Positions 52,648-61,297 of a DNA stretch of 64,000 nt are shown one piece after another. Source of the DNA: Streptomyces violaceoruber. Lineage in GTDB: Bacteria > Actinomycetota > Actinomycetes > Streptomycetales > Streptomycetaceae. The position numbers and the translations under genes were made by a program. The notes under the pieces are model-generated. The model was given only the letters and a program-made list of their open reading frames with translations, was not told the DNA's origin and searched no databases. The stretch covers positions 157,422 to 221,421 of the forward strand of contig JODI01000022.1 in assembly GCA_000720805.1 (NCBI GenBank). The letters are read 5' to 3'. Numbering within the stretch: position 1 is the first letter of the stretch; each line of letters starts with the position of its first letter.

Positions 52648-52796
52648 CGACCGACTGCCTGAGTGGACCGAGGGGGAGGGGCGAGGTGATGGACGCGGCG
52701 AAGGGCGGACGCGGGCCGCACCCGGACCACCGCCCGACGACGACCGTGCCGGTGATCCCGCTCTGGGAGCGACGTCGTACGGGGGCGCGCCGATGA
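52644..52796 (+). CDS. Small ORF coupled between DUF5682 and VWA genes
   Basis: 50 codons, MTTDCLSGPRGRGEV onward, rich in Arg, Gly and Pro. Its ATG overlaps the DUF5682 stop (ATGA), and its own stop overlaps the VWA start (ATGA), so a ribosome could pass through all three. No domain is visible. It may be a genuine small protein, a coupling device, or the detached N-terminus of an older VWA reading frame. Confidence 0.4.
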   Translation: MTTDCLSGPRGRGEVMDAAKGGRGPHPDHRPTTTVPVIPLWERRRTGARR

Positions 52797-54019
52797 CGAC
52801 GGGACCGCGGAAGACGACCGGACCGGCCGGACCGCGAACGGCGGCGGAGTCGCAGGCGGCGGGCGGCGTGGTCGACCCGGCGCGGGAGCGGCTGAGGCGG
52901 TGGCGGCTCGTCCTCGGGGGCGACGCGGCCGACGGGACCGGGTGCGCGCTCTCCGAGCAGGACGCCGCGATGGACGGGGCATTGGCCGCGCTCTACGGGA
53001 AGGCGGAGAACGGGCGGGCGGGGCGGGACCGTTCGGCGGGGCTCGGGGCGTCGGCACCGTCCGTGGCGCGCTGGCTGGGGGACATCCGGACGTACTTCCC
53101 GTCCTCCGTCGTCCAGGTCATGCAGCGCGACGCCATCGACCGGCTCGGGCTGTCCACGCTGCTCCTGGAGCCGGAGATGCTGGAGGCGGTCGAGGCGGAC
53201 GTGCACCTCGTCGGCACGCTGCTCTCGCTCAACAAGGCGATGCCGGAGACGACGAAGGAGACGGCACGGGCCGTCGTCCGCAAGGTCGTCGAGGACTTGG
53301 AGAAGCGGCTCGCCACCCGTACGCGGGCCACGCTGACGGGCGCGCTCGACCGCAGCGCCCGTATCAACCGGCCGCGCCACCACGACATCGACTGGAACCG
53401 GACCATCGCGGCCAACCTCAAGCACTACCTGCCGGAGTACGGAACGATCGTGCCGGAGCGGCTCATCGGGTACGGGCGGGCGTCACAGGCGGTGAAGAAG
53501 GAAGTCGTCCTCTGCATCGACCAGTCGGGGTCGATGGCGGCATCGGTCGTGTACGCGTCGGTGTTCGGGGCGGTACTGGCGTCGATGCGGTCGATCAACA
53601 CACGGCTGGTCGTCTTCGACACCGCGGTCGTCGACCTCACCGACCAGCTCGACGACCCGGTCGACGTCCTGTTCGGCACACAGCTCGGCGGCGGTACGGA
53701 CATCAACCGGGCGCTCGCGTACTGCCAGTCGCAGATCACCCGGCCCGCGGACACGGTGGTCGTGCTGATCAGCGACCTCTACGAGGGGGGCATACGGCAG
53801 GAGATGCTCAAGCGGGTCGCGGCGATGAAGGCGTCGGGAGTGCAGTTCGTGACACTGCTCGCGCTGTCCGACGAGGGGGCGCCCGCCTACGACCGGGAGC
53901 ACGCGGCAGCGCTCGCCGCGCTGGGAGCACCGGCCTTCGCCTGTACGCCCGACCTGTTCCCGGAGGTGATGGCGGCGGCGATCGAGAAGCGGCCGCTGCC
54001 GATACCGGAGACCGTGTGA
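52793..54019 (+). CDS. VWA-domain protein (CoxE-like), MoxR partner
   Basis: 408 residues. An N-terminal helical region (ERLRRWRLVLGGDAADG to TYFPSSVVQVMQRDAIDRLG) leads to the VWA domain from about residue 235. The MIDAS metal site is DQSGS (Asp243), completed by Thr in GTQLGGGTDINRAL and Asp in VVVLISDLYEGG. VWA proteins with MoxR partners act as substrate adaptors or chelatase-like cofactors. ATG 52793 overlaps the preceding small ORF by four bases. Last gene of the right arm. Confidence 0.9.
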   Translation: MTTGPRKTTGPAGPRTAAESQAAGGVVDPARERLRRWRLVLGGDAADGTGCALSEQDAAMDGALAALYGKAENGRAGRDRSAGLGASAPSVARWLGDIRTYFPSSVVQVMQRDAIDRLGLSTLLLEPEMLEAVEADVHLVGTLLSLNKAMPETTKETARAVVRKVVEDLEKRLATRTRATLTGALDRSARINRPRHHDIDWNRTIAANLKHYLPEYGTIVPERLIGYGRASQAVKKEVVLCIDQSGSMAASVVYASVFGAVLASMRSINTRLVVFDTAVVDLTDQLDDPVDVLFGTQLGGGTDINRALAYCQSQITRPADTVVVLISDLYEGGIRQEMLKRVAAMKASGVQFVTLLALSDEGAPAYDREHAAALAALGAPAFACTPDLFPEVMAAAIEKRPLPIPETV

Positions 54020-54203
54020 CGGCACCGGAAGTGGGGCGATTTGTCGACCCATTGACGTGGACTTGGCCCAGCAAAACGGACATGACTGCCCATCGGTAAC
54101 GGAGGGCTTGCGCGACCTCGGGCGTCCCGTGCAAGGATCAACGCCCATCAGCGGTGCGAGGCGTTCCGCTTGGTTGTCGTAGCACGGAGGGACCGTCCCC
54201 GAC

Positions 54204-55283
54204 TTGATCCTGCCTGCCGCCCTTTCAGGTGCCGCTCTGCGCGTGACGCGTACGGCGGCCGGGCGGCGTGCGCTGCGAGTGGCGCTGCTGGTGGGCGGGT
54301 TGTTCGCGCTCGGGGTCCTCTGCGGGGGGCAGGCGCAGGCGGCGGACGGGATGGGATCGGCTCCGGTCACCGCGGTGAGCGGGGTGGTCGCGCGGGTGGC
54401 GCACACCCCGGCAGCGGTGAAAGCGGAGCCGGAGACGGACGCAGGCGTGGAGGCGCAGGCCGTGACGGCCGAGCCGGTCGTCCCCGAGCCCACGGTTCCG
54501 AAGTCCACGGTTCCCGAGCCCACGGTTCCGAAGTCCACGGTTCCCGAGCCCACGGTTCCGAAGTCCACGGTTCCGAAGTCCACGGTTCCGAAGTCCACGG
54601 TTCCGAAGTCCACCGTTCCCGAGCCGCTCGCCGACGTCACGGCGAAGCTTCCCTCGCTGCCCGTCAGCGTGCCCGGCTCGTCCTCCCCGGGGCTGCCGGT
54701 GTTGCCAGGTCTGCCGGACACACCCAGCCTGCCGAAGCTCCCGAACCTGCCGGGTTTCCCGACCGTGCCGTTCGAGCCGACGGTGCCGTCCGCGCCCTCC
54801 GTACCGACTCTGCCCGGTCTTCCGGAACTCCCCGGTCTGCCGACGCTCCCCGTGCCCACGCTGCCGATCCAGGTCACGCCCGTTCCCCGGCCGAGCTCGC
54901 CGTCGGCACCGGAGACACCGCCGTCGGCGGCGGGCGACAGGGGCGGACGGACCGTCGACGGACGTTCCGACACGGGGACGCCCCTCGCCTACGGACCCCG
55001 GTACGTCGTCGGTGGTACGTGGACCCATGCCGTGGGGCACACGCCCGCGCACCGGGCCGAGCGCTCCGGATACGTCCCCGAGCACCCGCCCACCCAGTAC
55101 CCGGGCGGTGCGCTGGGCGGTAAGTCGGGTCTGGACAACAATTCGTCACGGCACGGCGGCGACCCGCACGCCGTCACCGTCGACCACCGGGCGCCGCTGA
55201 GGCTCGTGCCCGGCGCCGCCGCTGGTGTCGACGCGGACGGCCTCCGGGACAGGCACCGCGACATTCCGGTCTCCCCCGCCTAG
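54204..55283 (+). CDS. Secreted Pro-rich repeat protein
   Basis: 359 residues, not recognised. The signal peptide (VALLVGGLFALGVLCGGQAQA) is followed by an Ala/Val/Glu-rich part, nine tandem pentads of the type TVPKS/TVPEP, and a long proline-periodic stretch in which LP or VP recurs every three residues (LPGLPELPGLPTLPVPTLP). Such a sequence should form an extended rod or polyproline helix. The C-terminal 100 residues have GTPLAYGPRYVVGGTWTHAVG and no anchor motif. TTG 54204 is a weak start, about 12 bases after GGAGGG; GTG 54243 is possible. Its end and the next gene are 196 bases apart with a terminator between. Confidence 0.7.
   Translation: MILPAALSGAALRVTRTAAGRRALRVALLVGGLFALGVLCGGQAQAADGMGSAPVTAVSGVVARVAHTPAAVKAEPETDAGVEAQAVTAEPVVPEPTVPKSTVPEPTVPKSTVPEPTVPKSTVPKSTVPKSTVPKSTVPEPLADVTAKLPSLPVSVPGSSSPGLPVLPGLPDTPSLPKLPNLPGFPTVPFEPTVPSAPSVPTLPGLPELPGLPTLPVPTLPIQVTPVPRPSSPSAPETPPSAAGDRGGRTVDGRSDTGTPLAYGPRYVVGGTWTHAVGHTPAHRAERSGYVPEHPPTQYPGGALGGKSGLDNNSSRHGGDPHAVTVDHRAPLRLVPGAAAGVDADGLRDRHRDIPVSPA
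54489..54623 (+). repeat. Nine tandem 15-bp repeats in the secreted Pro-rich protein gene
   Basis: Units alternate between CCCACGGTTCCGAAG and TCCACGGTTCCCGAG early on and settle into four near-identical TCCACGGTTCCGAAG copies. The 30-bp alternation and the block of identical units point to two rounds of expansion. Confidence 0.9.
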
Positions 55284-55304
55284 GCACGGCCCTCTCCTCC
55301 CCTC

Positions 55305-55339
55305 GCAGACCTGACGCGCGGGGGCGGAAACAGGTCTGC
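55305..55339 (+). terminator. Hairpin after the secreted Pro-rich protein gene
   Basis: GCAGACCTG (55305-55313) pairs with CAGGTCTGC (55331-55339) around a 17-base loop. A second stem CGTCCGGA/TCCGGACG with an internal GAACTCC direct repeat follows at about 55345-55388. Confidence 0.55.
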
Positions 55340-55479
55340 CCGCCCGTCCGGATCCCCCTTCGGAACCCGAACTCCGAACTCCGGACGGAAGCCTCGGAAT
55401 GTCCCCATGCCTTCCCAAGTCCCGCAGCTCCCGTCGAGGAGCGCCGGACTCCTGAGGATCTAAGGATCTGAAGCACGCC

Positions 55480-57534
55480 ATGAACAAGAACATCCGCCGT
55501 TCCATCGTGATAGCCGCCGGTGTCAGTGGCGCGTGGGCGCTCGGCTCCGCCGTCGCCAGCGCGGACGAACTGCCCGCGACCTCCCTGTCGACCACGGACG
55601 CGACCACGGACGCGACCACCGACACAGCCACCGACACGGCCACCCAAACCCTCACCGGCGTCACCGGCGTCACCGGCGTCACCGGTGCCGTGACCGGCAC
55701 GGTCCACGGCGTCGTCTCCGACGTACAGGACACCGTCACCGGAGTCACCGACGGCAGTGGGGCCACGGTCGCCGGCACCACGGCCACCGCCACTCACACC
55801 AAGGTCAGCGGCACCGCCGCGAAGACGACCCCCGCGGCCGCCGCCGACCAGGCCCGCCGCTACGTCGACGCGAAGGTCACGGTCCCGCAGGCCGCCAAGG
55901 TGAAGGGCGCCGCCGCCATCCAGGGAGCCAGGGCCGCCCGCGCCGCGCAGGCCGAGGCCGCCGCCGCCTCCACCGCGGCCCAAGACACCGTGACCGCCGT
56001 CAAGGCCGCTGCCCTCTCCGGCGCCGACACCACCTCCCGGCACGGCATCGACTACCTCTTCGGCCCCCTCTCCGCCTTCGCGCCCGAGGTGGAGCAGGCG
56101 CTGGCCGCCGCCCAGACCAAGCTGCAGGGCGCGCAGTCGGCGGCCCGTTCCCAGGCGCAGGGCGTCGACGGCGTCGTACGGACGAAGGCGCGGCACGCGG
56201 TCGCGGGTGCCGGCCGTATCGCGGCGGATGCTACCGGGGCCGCGCGGACCACGGTCACCGGCGTCGACGGCCGGGCCGTCGACGCGCTCGCCACCGCCCA
56301 CAGCGCGGCGGGCACTGTCGAGGGCGCCGCCGAGGCCACCGTGTCCGCCGTGCCGAGCCATGTCACGGGCCGGGTCGGCGCCGTGCGGCAGCAGGTCGTC
56401 GGCACGGTGTCGAGCGTGCCCGGCACGGTCACCCCGGTCGTCGACGAGACGTCGGCCGCGGTGGTGCCGCCGGTGGCGATCTCCGCCGTGGACGGGGTTC
56501 TGCCGGTCGCAGGCCAGGCGGTGGCGGGTGTGGTGCCGGCCGCCGGGCAGGCCGTCGCAGGCGTCGGGCCGGTTGTCGGTCACACGGTGAACGGGGTGAC
56601 TCCGGTCGTCACCGGCACGGTGAACGGTGTGACGCCGGTCGCGGGCGGTGCCGTCGCCGGTGCCGAGCGCACCGCGGGCCACACGGTCGACGCGGCCACC
56701 GCGCTGGCCTACGGGGTCGTCGCCGACGTCCGGCCCGTCGCGGGCGGCGTCGTCGAGGGCGTGCAGCCGGTCGCGGGCGGTGCTCTCGCCCAGGCGTGGC
56801 AGGCCGCGCACGGCGCCGCCGCGGACGTACCCGCGTACGCCTCCGGCGCCGTCGCGGGCGTCCAGCCGGTCGTGGACGGCGTCGTCACGGACGTCCCGCC
56901 GTACGCCACCGGTCTGGTCGGCCAGGTCGCCGGCGACACCGCGGGCGCCGTTCTGCCGCCCGTCGCGAACACCGTCGTGCACGGCGTGGTCCCGGTCGCG
57001 GGGCAGGCCGGCGCGGACGCGGGCGGGCTGGCGTACGGCGTCACGCAGGAGGTCGGGCCCTTCGCCGAGGGCGTCGTCGGCGAGGTGTCGCCGTTCGCGC
57101 ACGGCGTGGCCGGGCACGCGACCGATCTGGCGTACGGCGTGACGGGCCAGGTGCCGCCGTTCGCGCACGGGGTCACCGGCGCGGTCCAGCCCGTGGTCGA
57201 CACGGTCGTCGAGACGGTCGGGGAGACGGCGCGGCCCGTCGTCGACAGCACCACGACGCTGGCGTACGGCGTCACCGGCGACGTCACGCCCTTCGCGTAC
57301 GGCGTCACCGGCGAGGCCGGTCCGTTCGCGCACGGGGTCGTGGGCCAGGCCGTGCCCTTCGCCGGAGACCTGACCGGGACCGTCCAGGACACCGCCGGCC
57401 CGCTCGCCGGCCACGCAGTCACCGGTGCGGAGGGCGTCGCGGACTCGATCACCCCGGCATACGTGGACTCGCTCACCCCGGGTTACGCGCGGAACCTGGA
57501 CGGCTCGCCGTACGGCAGCCCCTACCGCGTCTGA
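55480..57534 (+). CDS. Large secreted protein with Gly/Val/Ala-rich repeats
   Basis: 684 residues, not recognised. Signal peptide MNKNIRRSIVIAAGVSGAWA up to about residue 28, then Thr/Asp repeats (TTDATTD), TGV triads and a helical Ala-rich region (AARAAQAEAAAASTAAQDTV). From about residue 270 to 660 the chain is made of irregular units of 12-20 residues with the pattern GxVxPVAGGxVxGV or GVTGxVxPFAxGV, in which PFA/PVA and Gly-Val recur. The C-terminus (NLDGSPYGSPYRV) has no sorting signal or membrane helix. Composition is poor in charged residues and resembles surface-active or amyloid-like wall proteins, but no chaplin or rodlin motif is present. No enzyme motif. Confidence 0.75.
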   Translation: MNKNIRRSIVIAAGVSGAWALGSAVASADELPATSLSTTDATTDATTDTATDTATQTLTGVTGVTGVTGAVTGTVHGVVSDVQDTVTGVTDGSGATVAGTTATATHTKVSGTAAKTTPAAAADQARRYVDAKVTVPQAAKVKGAAAIQGARAARAAQAEAAAASTAAQDTVTAVKAAALSGADTTSRHGIDYLFGPLSAFAPEVEQALAAAQTKLQGAQSAARSQAQGVDGVVRTKARHAVAGAGRIAADATGAARTTVTGVDGRAVDALATAHSAAGTVEGAAEATVSAVPSHVTGRVGAVRQQVVGTVSSVPGTVTPVVDETSAAVVPPVAISAVDGVLPVAGQAVAGVVPAAGQAVAGVGPVVGHTVNGVTPVVTGTVNGVTPVAGGAVAGAERTAGHTVDAATALAYGVVADVRPVAGGVVEGVQPVAGGALAQAWQAAHGAAADVPAYASGAVAGVQPVVDGVVTDVPPYATGLVGQVAGDTAGAVLPPVANTVVHGVVPVAGQAGADAGGLAYGVTQEVGPFAEGVVGEVSPFAHGVAGHATDLAYGVTGQVPPFAHGVTGAVQPVVDTVVETVGETARPVVDSTTTLAYGVTGDVTPFAYGVTGEAGPFAHGVVGQAVPFAGDLTGTVQDTAGPLAGHAVTGAEGVADSITPAYVDSLTPGYARNLDGSPYGSPYRV

Positions 57535-57722
57535 GTCCGCCGAGTCCGCTCAGTCCGCCGAGTCCGCCCATCGCGGACGACTTGCCACCGACTCCGTGAG
57601 GGGCAGGTCCCGGACGGCCGAAAGCCGTCGGTCTGTCCGGCCGAAACCTCGCGGACGGGGCGGGAGGGTCCCCATTGGGGTGGGGACCAGCCGCCCCGCA
57701 GCCTCCCTCCGAGGCTGTTCAA

Positions 57723-57760
57723 GGGACCTCACCGGGTCAACCCCAGCCCGGTGAGGTCCC
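57723..57760 (+). terminator. Strong terminator after the large repeat protein gene
   Basis: A perfect 14-bp stem (GGGACCTCACCGGG at 57723-57736, complement at 57747-57760) with a 10-base loop and TCCTTC after it. A smaller stem GGTCCCCA/TGGGGACC precedes it at 57667-57688. The gap 57535-57998 holds no gene; its right end carries the sucC promoter region. Confidence 0.85.
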
Positions 57761-57998
57761 TCCTTCGCGGCACGCGGTGCCAGTGATCCCGGCATCATGT
57801 GACAGGTATCACCGCTCAGGTGTGACCCGCGATTTAGAGGCCTCCCGCAAGCAGAGATAACCTGCGAGACGGACATGCCGCGCGCTCGGACACCGTGTGC
57901 GCCTCCCTTGTGACTGACAGACGGAAGACGTCACGTTGCCCTCGCGGCACGCCCACGCAGACAACGAACCGCGAGATCACTGATAGGGACGGAAGCGC

Positions 57999-59177
57999 GT
58001 GGACCTGTTCGAGTACCAGGCGAGGGACCTCTTCGCCAAGCACGATGTACCGGTGCTGGCCGGTGAAGTCATCGACACGCCTGAGGCGGCCCGCGCAGCC
58101 ACCGAGCGCCTCGGTGGCAAGTCCGTCGTCAAGGCCCAGGTGAAGGTCGGCGGCCGTGGCAAGGCGGGTGGCGTCAAGCTCGCCGCCTCCGCCGACGAGG
58201 CCGTGGAGCACGCGACCAACATCCTCGGCATGGACATCAAGGGCCACACGGTCCACAAGGTGATGATCGCCGAGACGGCCCCGGAGATCGTGGAGGAGTA
58301 CTACGTCTCCTTCCTCCTGGACCGCGCCAACCGCACCTTCCTCTCCATCGCGTCCGTCGAGGGCGGCATGGAGATCGAGGAGGTGGCGGAGACCCGCCCC
58401 GAGGCCGTCGCCAAGACGCCGATCGACGCCAACGTGGGTGTGACCCCCGAGGTCGCCCGCCAGATCGTCCAGGCCGCGAACTTCCCGGCCGAGGTCGCCG
58501 ACAAGGTCGAGAACGTCCTGGTCACCCTGTGGAAGACCTTCATCGAGGAGGACGCCCTCCTCGTCGAGGTCAACCCGCTGGCCAAGGTCGCCTCCGGTGA
58601 CGTCATCGCCCTGGACGGCAAGGTCTCCCTCGACGAGAACGCCGAGTTCCGTCAGCCGGGACACGAGGCCCTCCAGGACAAGGACGCGGCCAACCCGCTC
58701 GAGGCCGCCGCCAAGGAGAAGAACCTCAACTACGTCAAGCTCGACGGCGAGGTCGGCATCATCGGCAACGGCGCGGGTCTCGTCATGAGCACCCTGGACG
58801 TCGTCGCGTACGCCGGTGAGGCCCACGGCGGCGTCAAGCCCGCCAACTTCCTCGACATCGGCGGCGGCGCCTCCGCGGCCGTCATGGCGAACGGCCTGGA
58901 GATCATCCTCGGCGACCCGGACGTCAAGTCCGTGTTCGTCAACGTCTTCGGTGGCATCACCGCCTGTGACGAGGTCGCCAACGGCATCGTCCAGGCCCTG
59001 GAGCTGCTCAAGTCCAAGGGCGAGGAAGTCACCAAGCCGCTGGTCGTCCGGCTGGACGGCAACAACGCCGAGCTGGGTCGCAAGATCCTCTCCGACGCCA
59101 ACCACCCGCTGGTGCAGCGCGTGGACACCATGGACGGCGCGGCCGACAAGGCCGCCGAGCTCGCGGCTGCGAAGTAA
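57999..59177 (+). CDS. sucC: Succinyl-CoA synthetase, beta subunit
   Basis: 392 residues, the ADP-forming beta chain that with SucD converts succinyl-CoA to succinate with ATP or GTP formation in the TCA cycle. N-terminal ATP-grasp domain: [39 protein letters not shown] and EINPL-type motif VEVNPLAKV; the C-terminal domain has [10 protein letters not shown] and [20 protein letters not shown] 57999 lies about six bases after GGAAG. It is followed after 21 bases by sucD, so the two form an operon. Length is standard. Confidence 0.97.
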   Translation: MDLFEYQARDLFAKHDVPVLAGEVIDTPEAARAATERLGGKSVVKAQVKVGGRGKAGGVKLAASADEAVEHATNILGMDIKGHTVHKVMIAETAPEIVEEYYVSFLLDRANRTFLSIASVEGGMEIEEVAETRPEAVAKTPIDANVGVTPEVARQIVQAANFPAEVADKVENVLVTLWKTFIEEDALLVEVNPLAKVASGDVIALDGKVSLDENAEFRQPGHEALQDKDAANPLEAAAKEKNLNYVKLDGEVGIIGNGAGLVMSTLDVVAYAGEAHGGVKPANFLDIGGGASAAVMANGLEIILGDPDVKSVFVNVFGGITACDEVANGIVQALELLKSKGEEVTKPLVVRLDGNNAELGRKILSDANHPLVQRVDTMDGAADKAAELAAAK

Positions 59178-59198
59178 GGGACGAGGGACAGAACAGCC

Positions 59199-60083
59199 AT
59201 GGCTATCTTCCTCAACAAGGACTCCAAGGTCATCGTCCAGGGCATGACCGGTGCCACGGGCATGAAGCACACCAAGCTCATGCTGGCCGACGGCACGAAC
59301 ATCGTCGGTGGCGTGAACCCGCGCAAGGCGGGCACGTCCGTCGACATCGACGGCAACGAGATCCCGGTCTTCGGCACGGTCGCCGAGGCGATCGAGAAGA
59401 CGGGCGCGAACGTGTCCGTCCTCTTCGTGCCGCCGGCCTTCGCCAAGGCCGCCGTCGTCGAGGCGATCGACGCGGAGATCCCCCTCGCGGTCGTCATCAC
59501 CGAGGGCATCGCGGTCCACGACTCGGCCGCGTTCTACGCGTACGCCGTGTCGCAGGGCAACAAGACCCGGATCATCGGCCCGAACTGCCCCGGTCTCATC
59601 ACCCCGGGTCAGTCGAACGCCGGCATCATCCCGGGCGACATCACCAAGCCGGGCCGCATCGGCCTGGTCTCGAAGTCCGGCACGCTGACGTACCAGATGA
59701 TGTACGAGCTGCGGGACATCGGCTTCTCCTCCGCCGTCGGCATCGGCGGTGACCCGATCATCGGTACGACGCACATCGACGCGCTCGCCGCGTTCGAGGC
59801 CGACCCCGACACCGACCTGATCGTGATGATCGGCGAGATCGGCGGCGACGCCGAGGAGCGGGCCGCGGCCTTCATCAAGGAGAACGTGAAGAAGCCGGTC
59901 GTCGGCTACGTCGCGGGCTTCACCGCGCCCGAGGGCAAGACCATGGGCCACGCCGGCGCCATCGTCTCCGGCTCCTCCGGCACGGCCGCCGCGAAGAAGG
60001 AGGCCCTCGAGGCCGCCGGCGTCAAGGTCGGCAAGACGCCGACCGAGACGGCGAAGCTGGCGCGCGCCATTCTCGCCGGCTGA
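59199..60083 (+). CDS. sucD: Succinyl-CoA synthetase, alpha subunit
   Basis: 294 residues. CoA-binding Rossmann domain at the N-terminus ([27 protein letters not shown]), IIGPNCPG and the ligase domain with the phosphorylated His251 in [13 protein letters not shown] 59199 is 21 bases after the sucC stop with a purine-rich site between. The gene ends 48 bases before a very strong terminator. Confidence 0.97.
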   Translation: MAIFLNKDSKVIVQGMTGATGMKHTKLMLADGTNIVGGVNPRKAGTSVDIDGNEIPVFGTVAEAIEKTGANVSVLFVPPAFAKAAVVEAIDAEIPLAVVITEGIAVHDSAAFYAYAVSQGNKTRIIGPNCPGLITPGQSNAGIIPGDITKPGRIGLVSKSGTLTYQMMYELRDIGFSSAVGIGGDPIIGTTHIDALAAFEADPDTDLIVMIGEIGGDAEERAAAFIKENVKKPVVGYVAGFTAPEGKTMGHAGAIVSGSSGTAAAKKEALEAAGVKVGKTPTETAKLARAILAG

Positions 60084-60130
60084 GCGTTTCTCGGCACCTG
60101 AGCGCAGCGTCCAGCTGACCCAGCGTCCAG

Positions 60131-60171
60131 CGGAAGGGCCCGCACCCTCATCGGGGGTGCGGGCCCTTCCG
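60131..60171 (+). terminator. sucCD terminator
   Basis: A perfect 17-bp stem (CGGAAGGGCCCGCACCC at 60131-60147, complement at 60155-60171) with a 7-base loop. It also separates sucD from the convergent XRE/sigma-like gene. Confidence 0.92.
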
Positions 60172-60262
60172 CGTGCTCCGCGTGGTCCCCCTATTTGCCC
60201 GCGTGATCCCGCGGAGCTCACCGTGACACCGCACCGCCGTGCTCACCGTGACACCGCCGTGG

Positions 60263-61201
60263 TCAGCGTGGTGCCGGCGTCAGTTTCGCGGGGCCGCTCG
60301 CCGTTGCCTTCCGCAGTCGCTCGCGGAGTTCCAGCTCCCCCTGCGACAACGGTCCCAGCGCCACCCTCGGCGGCACGCCCCGCACCGCCTCCCCCTGGGG
60401 GACCGGTGGCTCGTAGTGCGTGGGGGCCGTCCGCAGGGTCAGGGCCGTCGTGGCCATCAGGGCGGCCGTGGACGCGATGGCGGCCCGGGTCCACAGGCGG
60501 GTCCGCCGTTCGCCGCCCGTGCGCACGGCTGTCGGCCGCGCGGCGCCCAGCCGTTCCGTGGACGCCAGATCGGCCAGCCGCCAGTGCAGCTCCTCCGGAT
60601 CCGCCAGCGCCGGCAGCCGCGCGGCGATCGCCTCGCGCGCGTGCAGCAGCCGGTTCGCCGTCGCCGGAGTGCTCGCCTCCGTCTCCGCCGCCGTCTCCGG
60701 CAGATCGAGGCCGACACCGTCGTAGAGGACGAGGGTGCGGCGGTGCGGCGGCGGGAGTTCGAGGAGTACGTCGAGCAGGGCGCGGGCGGAGGCGTCGGCG
60801 GGGGGCGGCTCGGGCTGCCGGTGGCGGCGGCGGAAGCGGTGCCAGGGGGAGAGCGCGTACTCGTACGTCGTCGCCCGCACCCAGCCTGCCGGATCCCGGT
60901 CGCGAGCCACCTCCGGCCAGCGCTGCCAGGCCAGTTGGAAGGCCCGCTCCACCGACTCGCGCGCGAGCTCACGCCGCCCGGTGAGCAGGTAGGCCTGCCG
61001 GACGAGGGCGGGCGCGCAGTACGCGTACAGGGCGTCGAAGGCCTGAGCGGGCGTCAGGACAGCGCCCGTCTCCCAGGCATGTACCGTCTCGCGGGCGACG
61101 CCCACTCGTGCCGCGACCTGAGCCTGTGTCAACGACCGTGACTCCCGCAGCCGTCGGCGCTTCTTGGGCGGGGGAAGCGGAGTGGCAGGGCTCTGCGTCA
61201 C
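60263..61201 (-). CDS. XRE helix-turn-helix / sigma-like membrane fusion protein
   Basis: 312 residues with an unusual domain order. After a basic Pro/Arg start comes an XRE-type HTH ([24 protein letters not shown], about 25-55). Next is a region that looks like ECF sigma region 2 ([43 protein letters not shown]), then a region 4-like helix set ([28 protein letters not shown]). A membrane helix ([17 protein letters not shown]) follows and the last 50 residues would be external. GTG 61201 has GAAGGGA upstream. An AT-rich segment (61218-61241) just upstream should hold the promoter. It could be a membrane-tethered regulator; RNA polymerase contact is not shown. Confidence 0.75.
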   Translation of the reverse strand: MTQSPATPLPPPKKRRRLRESRSLTQAQVAARVGVARETVHAWETGAVLTPAQAFDALYAYCAPALVRQAYLLTGRRELARESVERAFQLAWQRWPEVARDRDPAGWVRATTYEYALSPWHRFRRRHRQPEPPPADASARALLDVLLELPPPHRRTLVLYDGVGLDLPETAAETEASTPATANRLLHAREAIAARLPALADPEELHWRLADLASTERLGAARPTAVRTGGERRTRLWTRAAIASTAALMATTALTLRTAPTHYEPPVPQGEAVRGVPPRVALGPLSQGELELRERLRKATASGPAKLTPAPR

Positions 61202-61297
61202 CGGGCGTCCCTTCGCGCGAAAAAGTACATAAACGTATATTGGGCGACACATCGGTGGTTCGCCTGTTACGGCAAGAAAGCGCGTGTCGTTGGGAGC

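Noticed and set aside
53483..54973. 496-codon minus ORF with GSGTVDFGT repeats
   Set aside because: The repeat is the complement of the TVPKS/TVPEP pentads of the secreted protein gene, and the ORF crosses the end of the VWA gene.
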